Of a stretch of 53,155 nt of DNA, positions 12,001 through 17,954 are shown one piece after another; the stretch's first letter is position 1, and each line of letters starts with the position of its first letter. Both the position numbers and the translations under genes were made by a program. The notes beneath the pieces were generated by a model that searched no databases, was not told where the DNA came from, and saw only the letters and a program-made list of their open reading frames with translations. Source of the stretch: an uncultured Muribaculaceae bacterium (GTDB lineage: Bacteria > Bacteroidota > Bacteroidia > Bacteroidales > Muribaculaceae); contig CAJTWH010000022.1 of the NCBI GenBank assembly GCA_910579995.1, forward strand, positions 1 through 53,155, written 5' to 3'.

Positions 12001-12918
12001 GGGGAGGCAATGTATAAGGCTGTCGAGGGTTTTACCGGTATACTGCCTGTGGATTGGACAGGCAACGGCGGTAATGTATTGATAAGTCTTACCCCGACAA
12101 TCCTGCAACCGTTAGCGCAGGCGTACGCCAATGTTGACTATTTCGGCAAGCCGATATACAGACGCACGGCTTCCAATACCGAAGACCCTGAATGGACGAA
12201 GGCATACCGGTCGACGCACCCTTGGCTTGTTGACGCGAGCCGATGGCTGTATGAGGCTACGGCGACCGAGAACACTGCAGAGCGTCTTGAGGGCGTATGG
12301 TATGGCGATGTCAATCCTGCGATAGTGCAGCATTTGATTGAGTCATACACCGGCGGTATGGGTAAGGTAATCAACAAGATGAGCCGAACGATCTCCATGC
12401 TGTGGGATGAGGAGGCGAGGGAGCTGCGCAATATCCCTATCGCGAGCAAGTTTGCCCAGAGCGTAGATGAGCGGGCGATTGAGCGGAGGACCAACAACGA
12501 GTATTATGACCTCAGAGGCGAATACGAGAAACTGCAGCTTGATTTCCGCCACGTGAACGCACAGCCCTTGGACTCTGTGAGCGGCCATGCCAAGAAGCTT
12601 ACTGATTGGCTTGACACTCCTGACGGGCGCAGGTATCTGATACTCCGGGATTATATGAAAGATGTCGACTATTGGCACGGAGTAGGCAAGAACGCGCCGA
12701 CAGAGCTGATGAAAGAACGTGCCGACAGCATGGAGAATGCCACAAAGGCGGAGCTGATTGAGACTATGCGAAAGCCTGATGAGTATCCGGCAGAGACAAT
12801 CGGGCGTAGAAAGCAGGAGCTTGACTATGACCGGGTACGGCAGGACAAGCGGGTGGAACGGCAGATGAAACGTGCTGAGGGACGAATGAGCAAGGGTAAT
12901 GATAAGCCGAGCCGTTAG
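1..12918 (+). CDS. Giant polyvalent phage protein, 5' end cut by window
   Basis: The frame is open from base 1, so the start lies upstream; a TTG at 166 is not a convincing start. Domains by position: PBECR-type RNase-like domain (about 450-900); coiled coil (1080-1380); pyrophosphatase-like domain of polyvalent proteins (1590-2050); SF2 helicase (3100-5460) with Walker A GTGTGKT, DESH, SATPF and QIEGRIYRIG; N6-adenine methylase (5550-6130) with LEPSAGHG and NPPF; an unassigned AT-rich module (6600-7130); two LPD3-like repeats (7168-8570); metallopeptidase HEVVGH (about 8840); a second PBECR-like domain (9280-9840); and an LPD38-like tail to the stop, with a hydrophobic stretch near 11750-11840. 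Such proteins are known in Bacteroidetes phages and conjugative elements and are thought to enter the cell with the DNA to counter host conflict systems. Helicase, methylase and peptidase motifs are seen directly; the LPD, PBECR and pyrophosphatase names rest on remembered family patterns. Confidence 0.9.
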   Translation, partial: KGYSHKKETVAKTEPQQPNNAVSSDSSLPTDEQSGTSSIEPNGEPTVSNRKDTKSLTEEQISGEESVGGQGGAVVRQPGLYGQGRDGAGRPAGSGAQGGADVPAGDSQGSGGRGESTTANGAERLQDADRRADSGYTAERQGDLQQGEAEKLDYQLSEETDDNGLFLVLSSDGTVNFGSIRDGEGIQSLPIRLSEGFNKVLANGENRGYGLEHIEAGHGNDIRNAGFKTVTEFVEYVARGYERILIGNVRKNGTQTFLIELRDKKSNVLYIELAKDGSYWTVNSAGIFRENYTKNKKTVEPLPAIEASPAAADEIVQEQGGSPLSGNSSSTESSDSKVSAFFPNNKISEAESGQKADESSDKQANGAESLEKEYSDEELEAMELDELGQLISDTEAALDEEFDKEIEALIEEKESLEGKWHRTPKEGRRIKAIAERLEELERERREEKLAASERYRNVYHRRLAEKPTIDIFAPAEAAPAAPERNNAGAAEAAEQGQKADASSQQQTGLGAAVAAAEAATDTNPTEAQKESGDYQKGHVQVGSFDIAIENPAGSVRSGHNEATGEDWHNTMHNSYGEIEGTEGKDGDKLDVFLSTDIDSWNGRRVFVIDQYNPDGTFDEHKVMLGFNDKDEAVSDYLANYDRGWNEQRRIVATEVFVEDFEKWVESSHRKTKPFAEYVIAQKGKTSEEGAEAAFEANKAREANKAREVQTEAVGNGYTVEAKPYTNKQGQTLDTYLVTFDRELSNEEKRAMAAAARADFKGWYDKKTGGFMLRSREDAEAFGRRYGAAEAAEQGQKAEGAAEAAAQGRNSETEVAKSKAWGEMDAAERLAVAANDLLTQQEIEAADVDPYIKVNALAFLNGRNGALQNISYLKVYEHVRNTDGNSGGSGVATDRAQLAGADTAAVGQRGKGDGGGVSSEQVDRERGSSDSSTELIGRSDSARDGGSAAGERGGEQVSGEPSGVGDVYAGDGERTGSRDDRQSRGNGGGSRRGGGDKGAGADGTRAAQTGRAADSAADGSVETEIDNAIDELKATMAAWSRAGRRSMNISLVGMNSEQLELLPKVIAAGAKVGYLLIKKGITSFGEWAKKMRQSIGPVLREQGELSDREVDEWIEEMWNSDYPVDGTTRRVSEWAALMGQAKLRENVRMSLEQKRAAQAEAESVGVELCDAENIAATLPYLLPQQQVDVLRAEVQFFDPGHQDAEHGNGKGYMFTNGTGTGKTYTGLGIVKRFVKQGKGRILILTPSQTKVEDWINDGKNLGLDIRSLDDWGSEHGMPATQEKGEGVVITTYANFRQNKALMEDCFDLIVYDESHRLLENKKGEATAGVNMHYKLSNKDENHTFQRLRDVNPVYREMIATREEFADEYQRLVDNAKKATGESNIFHLEVNGYIPPVGTNEWSPATEARFPHIAGLRRKATELERRFTEEERPRLEAQAKEDMNRTKVVFLSATPFNTRENLDYAEGYIFSYPKDDGGGYAVPKGRSRFFLDHFGAGYKWRYHRLEHSAENAQALAQQEVEFSDWLQNDLRTMSGRMIDSEFDYSRDFPTVTGEYAGRFNEATAELSRNEFTRQAYGETIGNYNYGSALMESLKVAQVLPRIREHLSRGRKVVVFHRRVESGEPITQPFETIFSRAEALLSKESDKDKKREGFAEIRKLRRHYQDLLEWEKTLDLRMPREQLADAFGAEKIGFFSGKEGKKAKNKAVEDFNNDDSGKDIFVVQEASGKEGISLHDRSGRHQRVIITLALPQSPITALQIEGRIYRIGNKSNAIFEYPLLGLDSEMILFGQKFNTQVGTTENLALGGKARNLRESFARGIEERSGDVSLESQGLGGKEMDSGSGREEMSGYERAVLDYYGNQKLSGRRDSREGKDYYPTPEPLGYKMVEWGQVSEGESVLEPSAGHGAIARYVPGVNTLTAIEPSRSLFGRLQVKAGGVGRKFECCTFEEYNVVNKHDVVVMNPPFGAAGRMAVDHVAKAFTHLEEGGRIVAIIPRGSTDKKFEQWYNGEKKAVLTGEILLPDVTFERAGTAVNCRVVIIDKVSDKSLAQQAASNARHIDLSHRDYSKIEDFFEELEGIDMPARTIDMAAKMRKTSLPVARSLREIKGVKEVRVGTDYMLVSGRGVYERVDWSAEGGELGGRLQQKYNKFKSNEEWAESRGHEEQAEVYRELKKLCARLSGKTEEEMERGVKDDGVRFRMGDEVESQDNKKSPSKNRLDLTTPPAEAEVTSSSSKGAAKLQKISENLNTLAAKYAGVTNHRGAITDFAMAIGADSQGYATIETANGDEIHIRISNHNANAGHFADKGHYDGNVSVVIKSRHTPKTFVANDDVELTEYIYTKEDISKDGNLLSQVAESLRQMLETGEYEDLSGKAIVNHSPDMENEAGGKTGNRYRMGDEAASFEERQAAAVANRGTVMPGLNEVTVRVVDVPRHDFAGKQPISQARRWAKDNIVGEHVLTDNKGDRVPYVISGRAIDKYLSFSAIGKSENLGVHLSVLKQLPEVIGESIEAEIHPDYNKGEDGVRRVENGYQRDNLIHRFYGAVTIDGKVYRVKTTLVEPSDSGSLIKPHSFEVTNIELLEESNSSEMEPTASQNESLTPVGVAKLLKGVEKSYDEGVKLLEASEKTSSRYRMGDEGESFEERQAAAVANRGTVMPGLNEATVRIVDVPRHGYEGHNILSQAVDAASKRYAGKVLTYDNYGMRFEYIVKPRSFKYAANHSGKSSNMGAQAAVMDKLLDVIGESIEVMEHADVNKIDGNRSEDNGYTPNTLMHRFVGAVNIDGTIYRVITTLKEYSDDELSRLHTYEVTKIEVLDAETPSTSNATTNNNISSLGIAKILQGAEIHNKSGEKILEESKKAGDISYAAAADAATQQQNEGGAEASELEQKGAEIAGRLNTPVRFVEDLSDITDSSADVRRKKRSAKGWYDTATGEVVIVLPNCDSVEDVEATIFHEVVGHKGLRELIGDERFGEFLRQVYEHASAATRAKINALMSRNGWNAELATEEYLAQLSERGFADMEAQERGFWSKVREKVLDFLSRLFEGRRLPKSLRLGDEELRYMLWRAYQKRVDGSLVGEAANVVMQERLGVGRFREQDREQRSVADRIENLFYEAVNGILTGKPVEVGRLTSEGKSYLERLSGMQLKEEVSFVLNPSDMVHIHNRHFGTNEKDGRNIPLTNEDIRAIASIVSNPDRVIYAKEKKGNERNLFFFLKENDSGSYNLLEVYADRKGNLTSKSFFKSKEGVSQRVISLQNDPTLYVHDGWGNPLDGAKLPKFFETAKESDESSRLRFRSGNYANAREEYEARVRTITERDKRSGEVLLDSGGNKKKANRAAMWHEAYLDSMASLKALQEAVENESGEELKDFENAYWAENRMSSSNSAQTAAWKKRYFEPLMREVSRLTGKGDEGYRNLLDYMMAKHGLERNAYMRTRAEANGEQTERDFAGLTSLFELSPRKWEEAEQRAEALVATYESAHSTAELWRLVNAATKATLQTRYDSGLISKDVYDKIRTQYQYYLPMKGWADTVAGDVYEYAAGTYHLGTALHSAFGRSSQADDPLATISVDAERTIMEANRNRMKMAFLNMAINHRTSLLTVRRQWYKKQTDGTWLEDDPPIPENATADEVNAIVEQHNADMEALKEKGEAYQSKKGLQLGMRVNKYERSQHIVTVSRAGEIYQVFINGNPRAAMAINGLLNPDTGETTRLKRCGQSVKNFMSKAFTTYNPEFIFSNLARDVMFAGAAVAVKEDKAYNSQYRKNISGLLVKGRILKLVHKYNAGTLDMDKDLERYFYEFMTNGGETGFTQVNTVDKVKKEMERFIRQAQGGASSVPGEAWRGLLDGVEFMNRCAEDATRFAVYMTSRQVGRGVARSVWDAKEITVNFNKKGSGALGARYLNFSYVFFNAAMQSLGNSGRLIKKHPGKSAMVMVAFMSAGFLLPLVSQVLCGLAGGDDDDYFNIPEWVRRNNLVIPIGKGRYLTIPIAHELRPFYGIGELAYSTLMGREDAGEAMYKAVEGFTGILPVDWTGNGGNVLISLTPTILQPLAQAYANVDYFGKPIYRRTASNTEDPEWTKAYRSTHPWLVDASRWLYEATATENTAERLEGVWYGDVNPAIVQHLIESYTGGMGKVINKMSRTISMLWDEEARELRNIPIASKFAQSVDERAIERRTNNEYYDLRGEYEKLQLDFRHVNAQPLDSVSGHAKKLTDWLDTPDGRRYLILRDYMKDVDYWHGVGKNAPTELMKERADSMENATKAELIETMRKPDEYPAETIGRRKQELDYDRVRQDKRVERQMKRAEGRMSKGNDKPSR
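188..457 (+). CDS. Overprinted 89-codon ORF inside the polyvalent gene
   Basis: Lies in the frame one base ahead of the polyvalent frame, from a GTG at 188 (the frame opens after a stop at 167-169) to a TAG at 455. The peptide looks like a normal helical protein (VMERVDPREVVRKAV, FRTLTDEQIADILQ). The polyvalent frame over the same bases is Gly/Ala/Arg-rich low complexity, as expected from reading a GC-rich gene in the wrong frame. AGAGGA stands 12 bases before the GTG. It could be a separate small gene, a backbone segment joined by frameshifting, or a relic enclosed by insertions of AT-rich modules on both sides. The reading frame and composition are seen; expression is inferred. No family recognised. 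Confidence 0.5.
   Translation: MKKALAAKAVQWCVSRGYMAKDVMERVDPREVVRKAVLMYRLAIAKAREEEEKAQPQMELKDFRTLTDEQIADILQNDRVIYSREKPKN
1465..1520 (+). repeat. In-frame Ala/Gln linker repeat built of two small palindromes
   Basis: GCAGCTGAAGCTGC (inverted halves) is followed after a short spacer by AAGCTGACGCTT (inverted halves), encoding an AEAAEQGQKADASSQQQ-type linker. Related copies lie at about 2357-2420 (two units) and 8580-8650 in the same gene and at 20812-20880 in a separate structural gene. Its presence in two unrelated genes, always in frame and always between domains, resembles coding palindromic elements known from other bacteria. The resemblance is structural only. Confidence 0.55.
2630..3061 (+). 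CDS. Overprinted 143-codon ORF inside the polyvalent gene
   Basis: ATG at 2630, TAG at 3059, in the frame one base ahead of the polyvalent frame. Codons are those favoured elsewhere in this phage (CTG, GAG, GCG, AGC, ATA, CGG), and the product is a helical protein containing WIEKEAHRIAPQSS and LESHPEWEMYMP. The polyvalent frame across exactly the same interval is a Gly/Ser/Asp/Arg-rich string using GGA, AGA and TCT codons that its neighbours avoid, and it becomes protein-like again immediately after the TAG (ETEIDNAIDELKATM). No Shine-Dalgarno site is obvious, which is normal for Bacteroidetes. This is probably a true small gene overlapped by a linker of the giant gene. Function unknown. Confidence 0.6.
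   Translation: MLGIPMEIAAEVASQQTGHSWLAPILLRLDSEEKEMEAEYLLSKWIEKEAHRIAPQSSLAGRIVRETAGLLLESAAVSKYLESHPEWEMYMPVMESAQEAAMTGSLEVMAEAADEAAATRVLVLMERGQLRPDVLLTAQLMAL
7168..8570 (+). repeat. Tandem duplication of an LPD3-like module
   Basis: Two modules of about 711 bp each. The first roughly 100 bp of each (7168-7268 and 7879-7979) are nearly identical and encode RYRMGDE then SFEERQAAAVANRG; the remainder has diverged strongly while keeping the pattern (VDVPRH, VIGESIE, HRF-GAV-IDG--YRV-TTL). Near-identity of the headers against diverged bodies suggests either gene conversion or selection on the header. Confidence 0.75.
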
Positions 12919-12922
12919 CTGA

Positions 12923-12956
12923 CGTGCGTGGGCTTCGCCCGCGCCTTGGACGAAAC
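12923..12956 (+). repeat. Hairpin-GGACGAAA element, copy 1
   Basis: Seven-pair stem with a five-base loop (12926-12944, loop CTTCG), then CTTGGACGAAAC. It starts 5 bp after the stop of the polyvalent gene. See the finding on this repeat family. Confidence 0.75.
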
Positions 12957-12968
12957 CGGGCTTTTTTA

Positions 12969-13110
12969 ATGGTTGGTGGGTTGCTTTTTAAAGTTGGTGG
13001 TTGGTGGGTTGGGGGCAGCGGATTACTTACTGCTATCCTCAAAAGCTAACTCGCTGCCCACAGCCTACAACCCACCAACCACACCCACCAACCACAACCT
13101 ACCAACCATT
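12969..13110. repeat. Long imperfect inverted repeat, copy 1
   Basis: A G/T-rich left arm (12969-13020, GGTTGGTGGGTT units) pairs with a C/A-rich right arm (13052-13110), with a spacer that begins GATTACTTACTGC. A related copy is at 27358-27452, again right after a hairpin-GGACGAAA element. It sits between the polyvalent gene and the portal gene. No coding potential is seen. Confidence 0.75.
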
Positions 13111-13148
13111 ACTCCAATAGATAACAGGTTGGAGGCGGAGGGATTTGT

Positions 13149-13156
13149 TATTTTTG
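13149..13156 (+). promoter_or_regulatory. Late-type promoter -7 box of the portal gene
   Basis: TATTTTTG followed by CTGCAAAA, matching the Bacteroidetes -7 consensus TAnnTTTG. The same core, TAT(T/C)TTTGCTG, stands before the scaffold gene (17907) and, on the other strand, before the nozzle operon (31813). The portal ATG is 19 bp downstream. No clear -33 box is seen. Confidence 0.55.
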
Positions 13157-13174
13157 CTGCAAAAAAGGAATGAT

Positions 13175-15136
13175 ATGAGGCTTAGAAGGATGAGCGATGT
13201 GTGGCGGCCAAGCGGCGACGGCGAGGCCGACAGCATAAAGCGTAGCAGGGCGCGCAATCATGGGTGTGAGCGCGGGCGTGCGCTTGAGGTGTTGCTCGAG
13301 GCACAGAATTATTATATGAACATGGACCGCTTCCGTCGCGACCGTGAGCGCAACAAGCGCTATAATTACGGCGACCAATGGAGCGATGTGATATGCGTCG
13401 ACGGCGAGCGGATGACCGAGGAGGAGTATATCAAGCGTCAGGGGAATATACCGCTGAAGAATAATATGATACGTCGGTTGACGAGGAATGTGATCGGCGT
13501 CTACCGCAGTCAGGCGACAGAGCCGACGTGCTTCGCGCGCGACCGCGACGAGCAGCAGCTTGCCGAGACGATGAGCACCGCCCTTCAGTATAACATGGGG
13601 CTGAACCGCATGACCGAGCTCTATGCGAGGACGATGGAGGAGTTCCTGATATCGGGTCTGATAGTTCACCGGAAGTGGTACGGGCGGCGCAATGACAAGG
13701 AGGATTGCTGGACAGACTATGTGCAGCCTAACAATTTCTTTGTAGACAACAATATGCGCGATTTCCGTGCATGGGACTGCACGTGCATAGGCGAGATACA
13801 TGATGTGAGCTTCGAGGCGGTGTGCCAGCAGTTTGCCAAGAGCCCGGGCGACTATCAATGGCTGAGCGGGATATACGCCGAGGCCAAGGACAGGCCTCGG
13901 TTGCTGCAGGCTTGGGGTGAGTTTGGCTATCCTCAGGATTATGACAATGATTTTCTGACGGCACGCGACCAGACGCGTTGCCGCGTGATAGAGGTATGGC
14001 GCAAGGAGAGCAAGCCTCGGTATTGGTGCCATGACTACAACACCGGCGATGTCTTCAAGATAGACGTTGAGGATTACGGCGAGCTCGTGGAGGCCGAGAA
14101 CGCGCGGCGTCTTGAACAGGGGCGCAGCGTAGGCATGGCGCGCGAGGAGATACCTCTGATCAAGGCTGAGTGGATGATGGACGATTATTGGTATTACTAT
14201 TATCTGTCGCCGCTTGGCGATATCTTGGCGGAGGGCGAGACTCCTTACGAGCACAAGAGCCATCCGTATGTTTTCAAGGCTTATCCGTTTATCGACGGTG
14301 AAGTGCATTCTTTCGTGAGCGATGTTATAGACCAGCAGCGGTACACCAACCGCCTTGTGACGCTCTATGACTGGATAATGCGTGCGAGCGCCAAGGGTGT
14401 GCTTCTGATACCCGAGGACTGCATACCGCGAGGCATGAGCCCGGAGGACTTCTCGCAGACGTGGGCGAAGTTCAACGGTGTGGTTATCTACCAACCCAAC
14501 AAGACGGGACAGGTGCCGCAGCAGGTTGCGAGCAATTCGACGAACATTGGAATCAATGAGCTGTTGCAACTGCAACTGAAGTTTTTTGAGGATATCTCGG
14601 GTGTGAACGGCGCGCTGCAGGGCAAGCCGGGTTATTCGGGGATGAGCGCCGCGCTCTATAACCAGCAGACGCAGAACGCCACGACGAGTCTTCTTGACCT
14701 GCTGGAGGTGTTCAACAGCTTCATGACCGAGGCGGCATACAAGGATGTAAAGAATATACAGCAGTTCTATGAGCAGAAGCGTATGCTCTATATCGTGGGG
14801 CGTGCAGGGGCTAAGGTCGAGTATGACCCGCAAAAGATACGCAATGTCGAGTTTGACCTCAATATAGTGCCGAGCACAGCGACACCGGCCTACCGTGCGA
14901 TGGCGAATGACTTCCTGATGGAGATATTCAAGAGCGGCCAGATATCGCTTGAGCAGCTGCTTCAGACGGGCGAATTTCCTTTTGCCGACCAGTTGCTTCA
15001 GTCATTGCAGAGCCAGCGGGAGCAGCTTGAGCAGGGCGAGGTGCCGGAGGGCGTGTCGCCGGAGCTGCTCGCACGGACGCAGCAGGGTGCGGATATGGAG
15101 GCTGTGAATAAGCTGTATGGGGCTATGAGAGCGTGA
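13175..15136 (+). CDS. Portal protein
   Basis: 653 aa. Portal proteins form the dodecameric ring at the capsid vertex through which DNA enters and leaves. The length, the position next to the terminase and the sequence character (N-terminal RNKRYNYGDQWSD, then NVIGVYRSQ, later GVNGALQGKPGYSGMSAA and a Gln-rich C-terminus) fit the P22-like portal class of podovirus-like phages. The ATG at 13175 is chosen over an upstream in-frame TTG at 13145 because AAAAAAGGA precedes it and the promoter box overlaps the upstream extension. It is transcribed toward the terminase gene, which ends 61 bp away on the other strand. Confidence 0.85.
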   Translation: MRLRRMSDVWRPSGDGEADSIKRSRARNHGCERGRALEVLLEAQNYYMNMDRFRRDRERNKRYNYGDQWSDVICVDGERMTEEEYIKRQGNIPLKNNMIRRLTRNVIGVYRSQATEPTCFARDRDEQQLAETMSTALQYNMGLNRMTELYARTMEEFLISGLIVHRKWYGRRNDKEDCWTDYVQPNNFFVDNNMRDFRAWDCTCIGEIHDVSFEAVCQQFAKSPGDYQWLSGIYAEAKDRPRLLQAWGEFGYPQDYDNDFLTARDQTRCRVIEVWRKESKPRYWCHDYNTGDVFKIDVEDYGELVEAENARRLEQGRSVGMAREEIPLIKAEWMMDDYWYYYYLSPLGDILAEGETPYEHKSHPYVFKAYPFIDGEVHSFVSDVIDQQRYTNRLVTLYDWIMRASAKGVLLIPEDCIPRGMSPEDFSQTWAKFNGVVIYQPNKTGQVPQQVASNSTNIGINELLQLQLKFFEDISGVNGALQGKPGYSGMSAALYNQQTQNATTSLLDLLEVFNSFMTEAAYKDVKNIQQFYEQKRMLYIVGRAGAKVEYDPQKIRNVEFDLNIVPSTATPAYRAMANDFLMEIFKSGQISLEQLLQTGEFPFADQLLQSLQSQREQLEQGEVPEGVSPELLARTQQGADMEAVNKLYGAMRA

Positions 15137-15155
15137 TTTTCCTTTTTGCTGACGT

Positions 15156-15185
15156 GCGGGAGCTGCGCTCTCGCCGGGGACGAAA
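15156..15185 (+). repeat. Hairpin-GGACGAAA element, copy 2
   Basis: Stem 15156-15174 (loop CTGCG, one G.T pair), tail CGGGGACGAAAG, preceded by GCTGACGT as in copy 1. It fills the 60-bp gap between the convergent portal and terminase stops. Confidence 0.75.
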
Positions 15186-15196
15186 GGGGGGGCTTC

Positions 15197-17308
15197 TCAG
15201 ATTGTGGCGGCGGAGATTGCTTTTGAGGTCATTGCCTTTCGGATTGAGCCCCGGGCGACAGCGCGGGGCATTTCCATTTCGTGGAAGCAGATGTGCAGGC
15301 CGATGGCGCGGGTCATGAGGAGGTCGTCGTGCTTGCCGTCGATGGCCCCGAAAGCACCGTTCTGCTTCCGCTCGTAGGTGAGTAGTTCGTTGAGGCAGCG
15401 CTCGTCGCGCTCTTGGTAGAGTGATTGGCGGATGACTTTTATGAGGGTCGAGATTATCATTGGCTTTGTGGCTATGTTGGTGTGGAAACCGTATCTGCGG
15501 GGAAGTCCTTGGCGTATTTCGTCGGGGGATTGGCGGCGTGCGTAGAGGTTGGGGTATATGTCGGCGAGCTGATATAGGATGTACTGCGACTGATCGCCGT
15601 CGACCTGCCGGGCGCGGTCGTGTGTCTCGAGGGTGTTTGACTCTATAACGAGGAGGGAATCGGAGTAGTATGCTGCAATCTGCGCGGCTTTCCACGCGAG
15701 GAGGTCGATGTCGATATGTCCGTACCATTGTGCTACGACAGCCGGCTTGCCGCCGTCGATCATGAATAGGCGGTCGAATACAACGATAACCGACCAGTCG
15801 GCCTTGGAGGAGCGTCCGCCGATGTCGACGACGGTGAGGTAGCGGTTTATGATATCCTCTCGGTCGGCGGGGTCGTATGGGTCGGGGTGTGACCATACCC
15901 ACAGCTGTCCACGGGCGTCCTGCCTGAACTGCAGGTCCGTGAGGGCGTCGGGCCCTTCGTCGGCTTTTGCGTAGACATCGCCGACAAACCGAGGTGGGCA
16001 GCAGTCAGGGCGCAGTTTCTCGACGAGGTATTTGTCGAATACGGCTGCGCCGGAGTTTACAAAAGCCTCAATATCGTCGGACGGGCACTCTGCGGCCATC
16101 GAGCCGTGCTGCTGATGTTTGGTGCGCTCGATTACATACCAGTTGATGGCTTCGAGTGTAGCCCCTTTCTGCCACAGCCACCATAGATATCTGCCGGGCT
16201 CTACGCGGTCGGTGGCGGCATTGGCATTGTCGCGGTTTTGGTATAGAGTACGGGCGAAATGGAGACGCTCGTCGTCGGAGGCAAAGGGAGTGCGGTTCCA
16301 ATCAATCTGAAACCAAGAAATGAAGAGAGCCTTGAATTGGGTGATACCATCGCGTGCTGCCTCATATTCTTTATGAAAGAAATTGCCGAGGCCGTTTGCT
16401 GTGGACTCGTAGACAATCATTGTGAAAGGCTTGTTGAGGACACCTGAGCAAGCAGAGCGGACGATGTCCTCGGGCTTCTTTCCTTCGGTAGCTTTCCACA
16501 GACCGACCTCAGAGAGATGTACGAGTGCGTAGTCGCCGCCACGGCAGGAGTCGGGTCGCTCGGCAGTGCCGATCTTGACCTTGCAGTTTCGCTGCGGGAC
16601 TCGGAAAATAGAGCCGGATTTGCCGACGCCAACCATCTTTGGCTCGTTAGGGGCGTATGCCTCGCCGAGGCGGTAGAGCATATCGAGAGGATATGCTTTT
16701 ATCATCCGGTCGAACATATCCTTGATTTCATCGGAGGCAGTGCCTTGGTGGGCGATGATGAGCGAGTTGAGGCCTTGCTTATGACAGAGCTGCAGCCAAG
16801 CCATATAAAGCTGCGAGGTGGTAGATCCGCCCCACTGACGCGCCTTGAGCAGGACAATGCGTATGGGCTTGCCGGCGAGTCGTGCCTCTTCGAGCGCCTC
16901 GACAAACAGGCGCTGGGGATAGGATAGTCGGAATAGTACTTCGGGGTCACCCTCGACGTTTTTATTTTTGATATATACGAAAGTTGCCGCCCAAAAAGGG
17001 AAATCGAAGCGGCAGCGGAGGCGAACGAACTGAGATATGACCTGCTCTCGCCCGCAGTTTGTGGGGTCCACGCCAAAGGCAGAGAGGATAAAGGCGTCTA
17101 TGGACTTAGCCTGTATCAAAGACTTCACAAGAGGGACGGCCAACATCGGCCTCGGCAACCATTGGACGGGAATGGGGAAGTCTTCAATCTCGACACGTAC
17201 GCGGTCGCCTATTGAGCCTTGGCCTGTAATGGGGTTGAACTTTGCAAAAATGATATTATTTCTTCGGTCGTTTTCGGCGATTATCTGCCTGATCGCAATA
17301 TTGTTCAT
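15197..17308 (-). CDS. terL: Terminase large subunit
   Basis: 703 aa. This is the packaging motor, with an ATPase that drives DNA into the procapsid through the portal and a nuclease that cuts concatemers. Seen: a variant Walker A KARQWGGSTT at about residue 155; a Walker B-like ALVHLSEVG at about 262; a nuclease motif VVDIGGRSSKADWS at about 495; and a second acidic cluster DGKHDDLLMTRA near 670, typical of the RNase H-like nuclease. The ATG at 17308 is preferred over a GTG at 17317. It lies on the minus strand between the plus-strand portal and scaffold genes, an unusual inversion. It overlaps the small upstream gene by 53 bp. Confidence 0.93.
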   Translation of the reverse strand: MNNIAIRQIIAENDRRNNIIFAKFNPITGQGSIGDRVRVEIEDFPIPVQWLPRPMLAVPLVKSLIQAKSIDAFILSAFGVDPTNCGREQVISQFVRLRCRFDFPFWAATFVYIKNKNVEGDPEVLFRLSYPQRLFVEALEEARLAGKPIRIVLLKARQWGGSTTSQLYMAWLQLCHKQGLNSLIIAHQGTASDEIKDMFDRMIKAYPLDMLYRLGEAYAPNEPKMVGVGKSGSIFRVPQRNCKVKIGTAERPDSCRGGDYALVHLSEVGLWKATEGKKPEDIVRSACSGVLNKPFTMIVYESTANGLGNFFHKEYEAARDGITQFKALFISWFQIDWNRTPFASDDERLHFARTLYQNRDNANAATDRVEPGRYLWWLWQKGATLEAINWYVIERTKHQQHGSMAAECPSDDIEAFVNSGAAVFDKYLVEKLRPDCCPPRFVGDVYAKADEGPDALTDLQFRQDARGQLWVWSHPDPYDPADREDIINRYLTVVDIGGRSSKADWSVIVVFDRLFMIDGGKPAVVAQWYGHIDIDLLAWKAAQIAAYYSDSLLVIESNTLETHDRARQVDGDQSQYILYQLADIYPNLYARRQSPDEIRQGLPRRYGFHTNIATKPMIISTLIKVIRQSLYQERDERCLNELLTYERKQNGAFGAIDGKHDDLLMTRAIGLHICFHEMEMPRAVARGSIRKAMTSKAISAATI

Positions 17309-17708
17309 AGAAACCACTTTTAATTCTGTAGATAATTTCAGAGGCGGTGCGCGGTGCCATATAGAATTTTGGTGCGGGGGAATTGATGATGAGAGCTACT
17401 ATTTCGGAGAGTCTGAGGTCGGGCATAGCCGGGGCGAGGCGCCTGTAGCGACTGAAAATCTCCATGAACATCTCACGCTTTGTAGGGCGCATTTTCGCGA
17501 GCGGGTTCTTACCCCGTGCCAGTTGAGAGACAACTACTGTTGCACGCTCCTCGGAAATCCAAAAGCGGGCAGACGGGAGCTCGACAATCATCTCACCGAT
17601 AGATTTGTGCCCCAATACAGAAGAGAGGCTCATGACATAGCGGTATGCCCTGATGAGGTCGAGGTTGCGCAGGCGTGTGAATTCGAGAATGCAGCCGGGG
17701 TATTTCAT
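17256..17708 (-). CDS. Small phage protein before terL, candidate small terminase
   Basis: 150 aa, immediately upstream of and overlapping terL, which is the usual place of the DNA-recognition (small) terminase subunit. Helical, with a conserved-looking core RFWISEERATVVVSQ, KREMFMEIFSRYR and PAPKFYMAPRTA. No clear helix-turn-helix can be named. The role is inferred from position only. Confidence 0.55.
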   Translation of the reverse strand: MKYPGCILEFTRLRNLDLIRAYRYVMSLSSVLGHKSIGEMIVELPSARFWISEERATVVVSQLARGKNPLAKMRPTKREMFMEIFSRYRRLAPAMPDLRLSEIVALIINSPAPKFYMAPRTASEIIYRIKSGFYEQYCDQADNRRKRPKK

Positions 17709-17954
17709 TGATTTTTGGGTTTATGGGTTGTTGGCTGTGGGGTGTGGGTTACTTGGAATGGCGCGTGAGCTGCGCTCACGCCGGGAACGAAAGTGCCTTT
17801 TGCAAAGATGATTACTTATGGCTGTGCGTTCACCACCTGCCGCAACTTTGTGTAAAGATAATGATAGTTCTCCAAAAGATAACATGCCGGGTAGTGAAAT
17901 AGGGTGTATCTTTGCTGCAAAAGAAACAACAGGTACAAACAATATAATAAAGAA
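17709..17954. promoter_or_regulatory. Divergent control region between terminase and scaffold genes
   Basis: 246 bp between divergent genes. It holds copy 3 of the hairpin element, a plus-strand promoter box TATCTTTG at 17907-17914 followed by CTGCAAAA, and weaker minus-strand candidates (TATCTTTA at 17852-17859 and TCATCTTTG near 17802). A 64-codon ORF across it (17708-17902) has no protein-like character. Confidence 0.5.
17763..17793 (+). repeat. Hairpin-GGACGAAA element, copy 3
   Basis: Perfect seven-pair stem GCGTGAG/CTCACGC (17763-17781), loop CTGCG, tail CGGGAACGAAAG. It lies 55 bp upstream of the minus-strand terminase operon start, in the same plus orientation as all other copies. 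Confidence 0.75.

Noticed and set aside
12969..13110. The long inverted repeats as integron attC sites.
   Set aside because: There is no integrase, no gene-cassette order, and the core sites do not match.
13148..14833. A 561-codon open frame opposite the portal gene.
   Set aside because: Same reason: low protein-like character, with a clear gene on the other strand.
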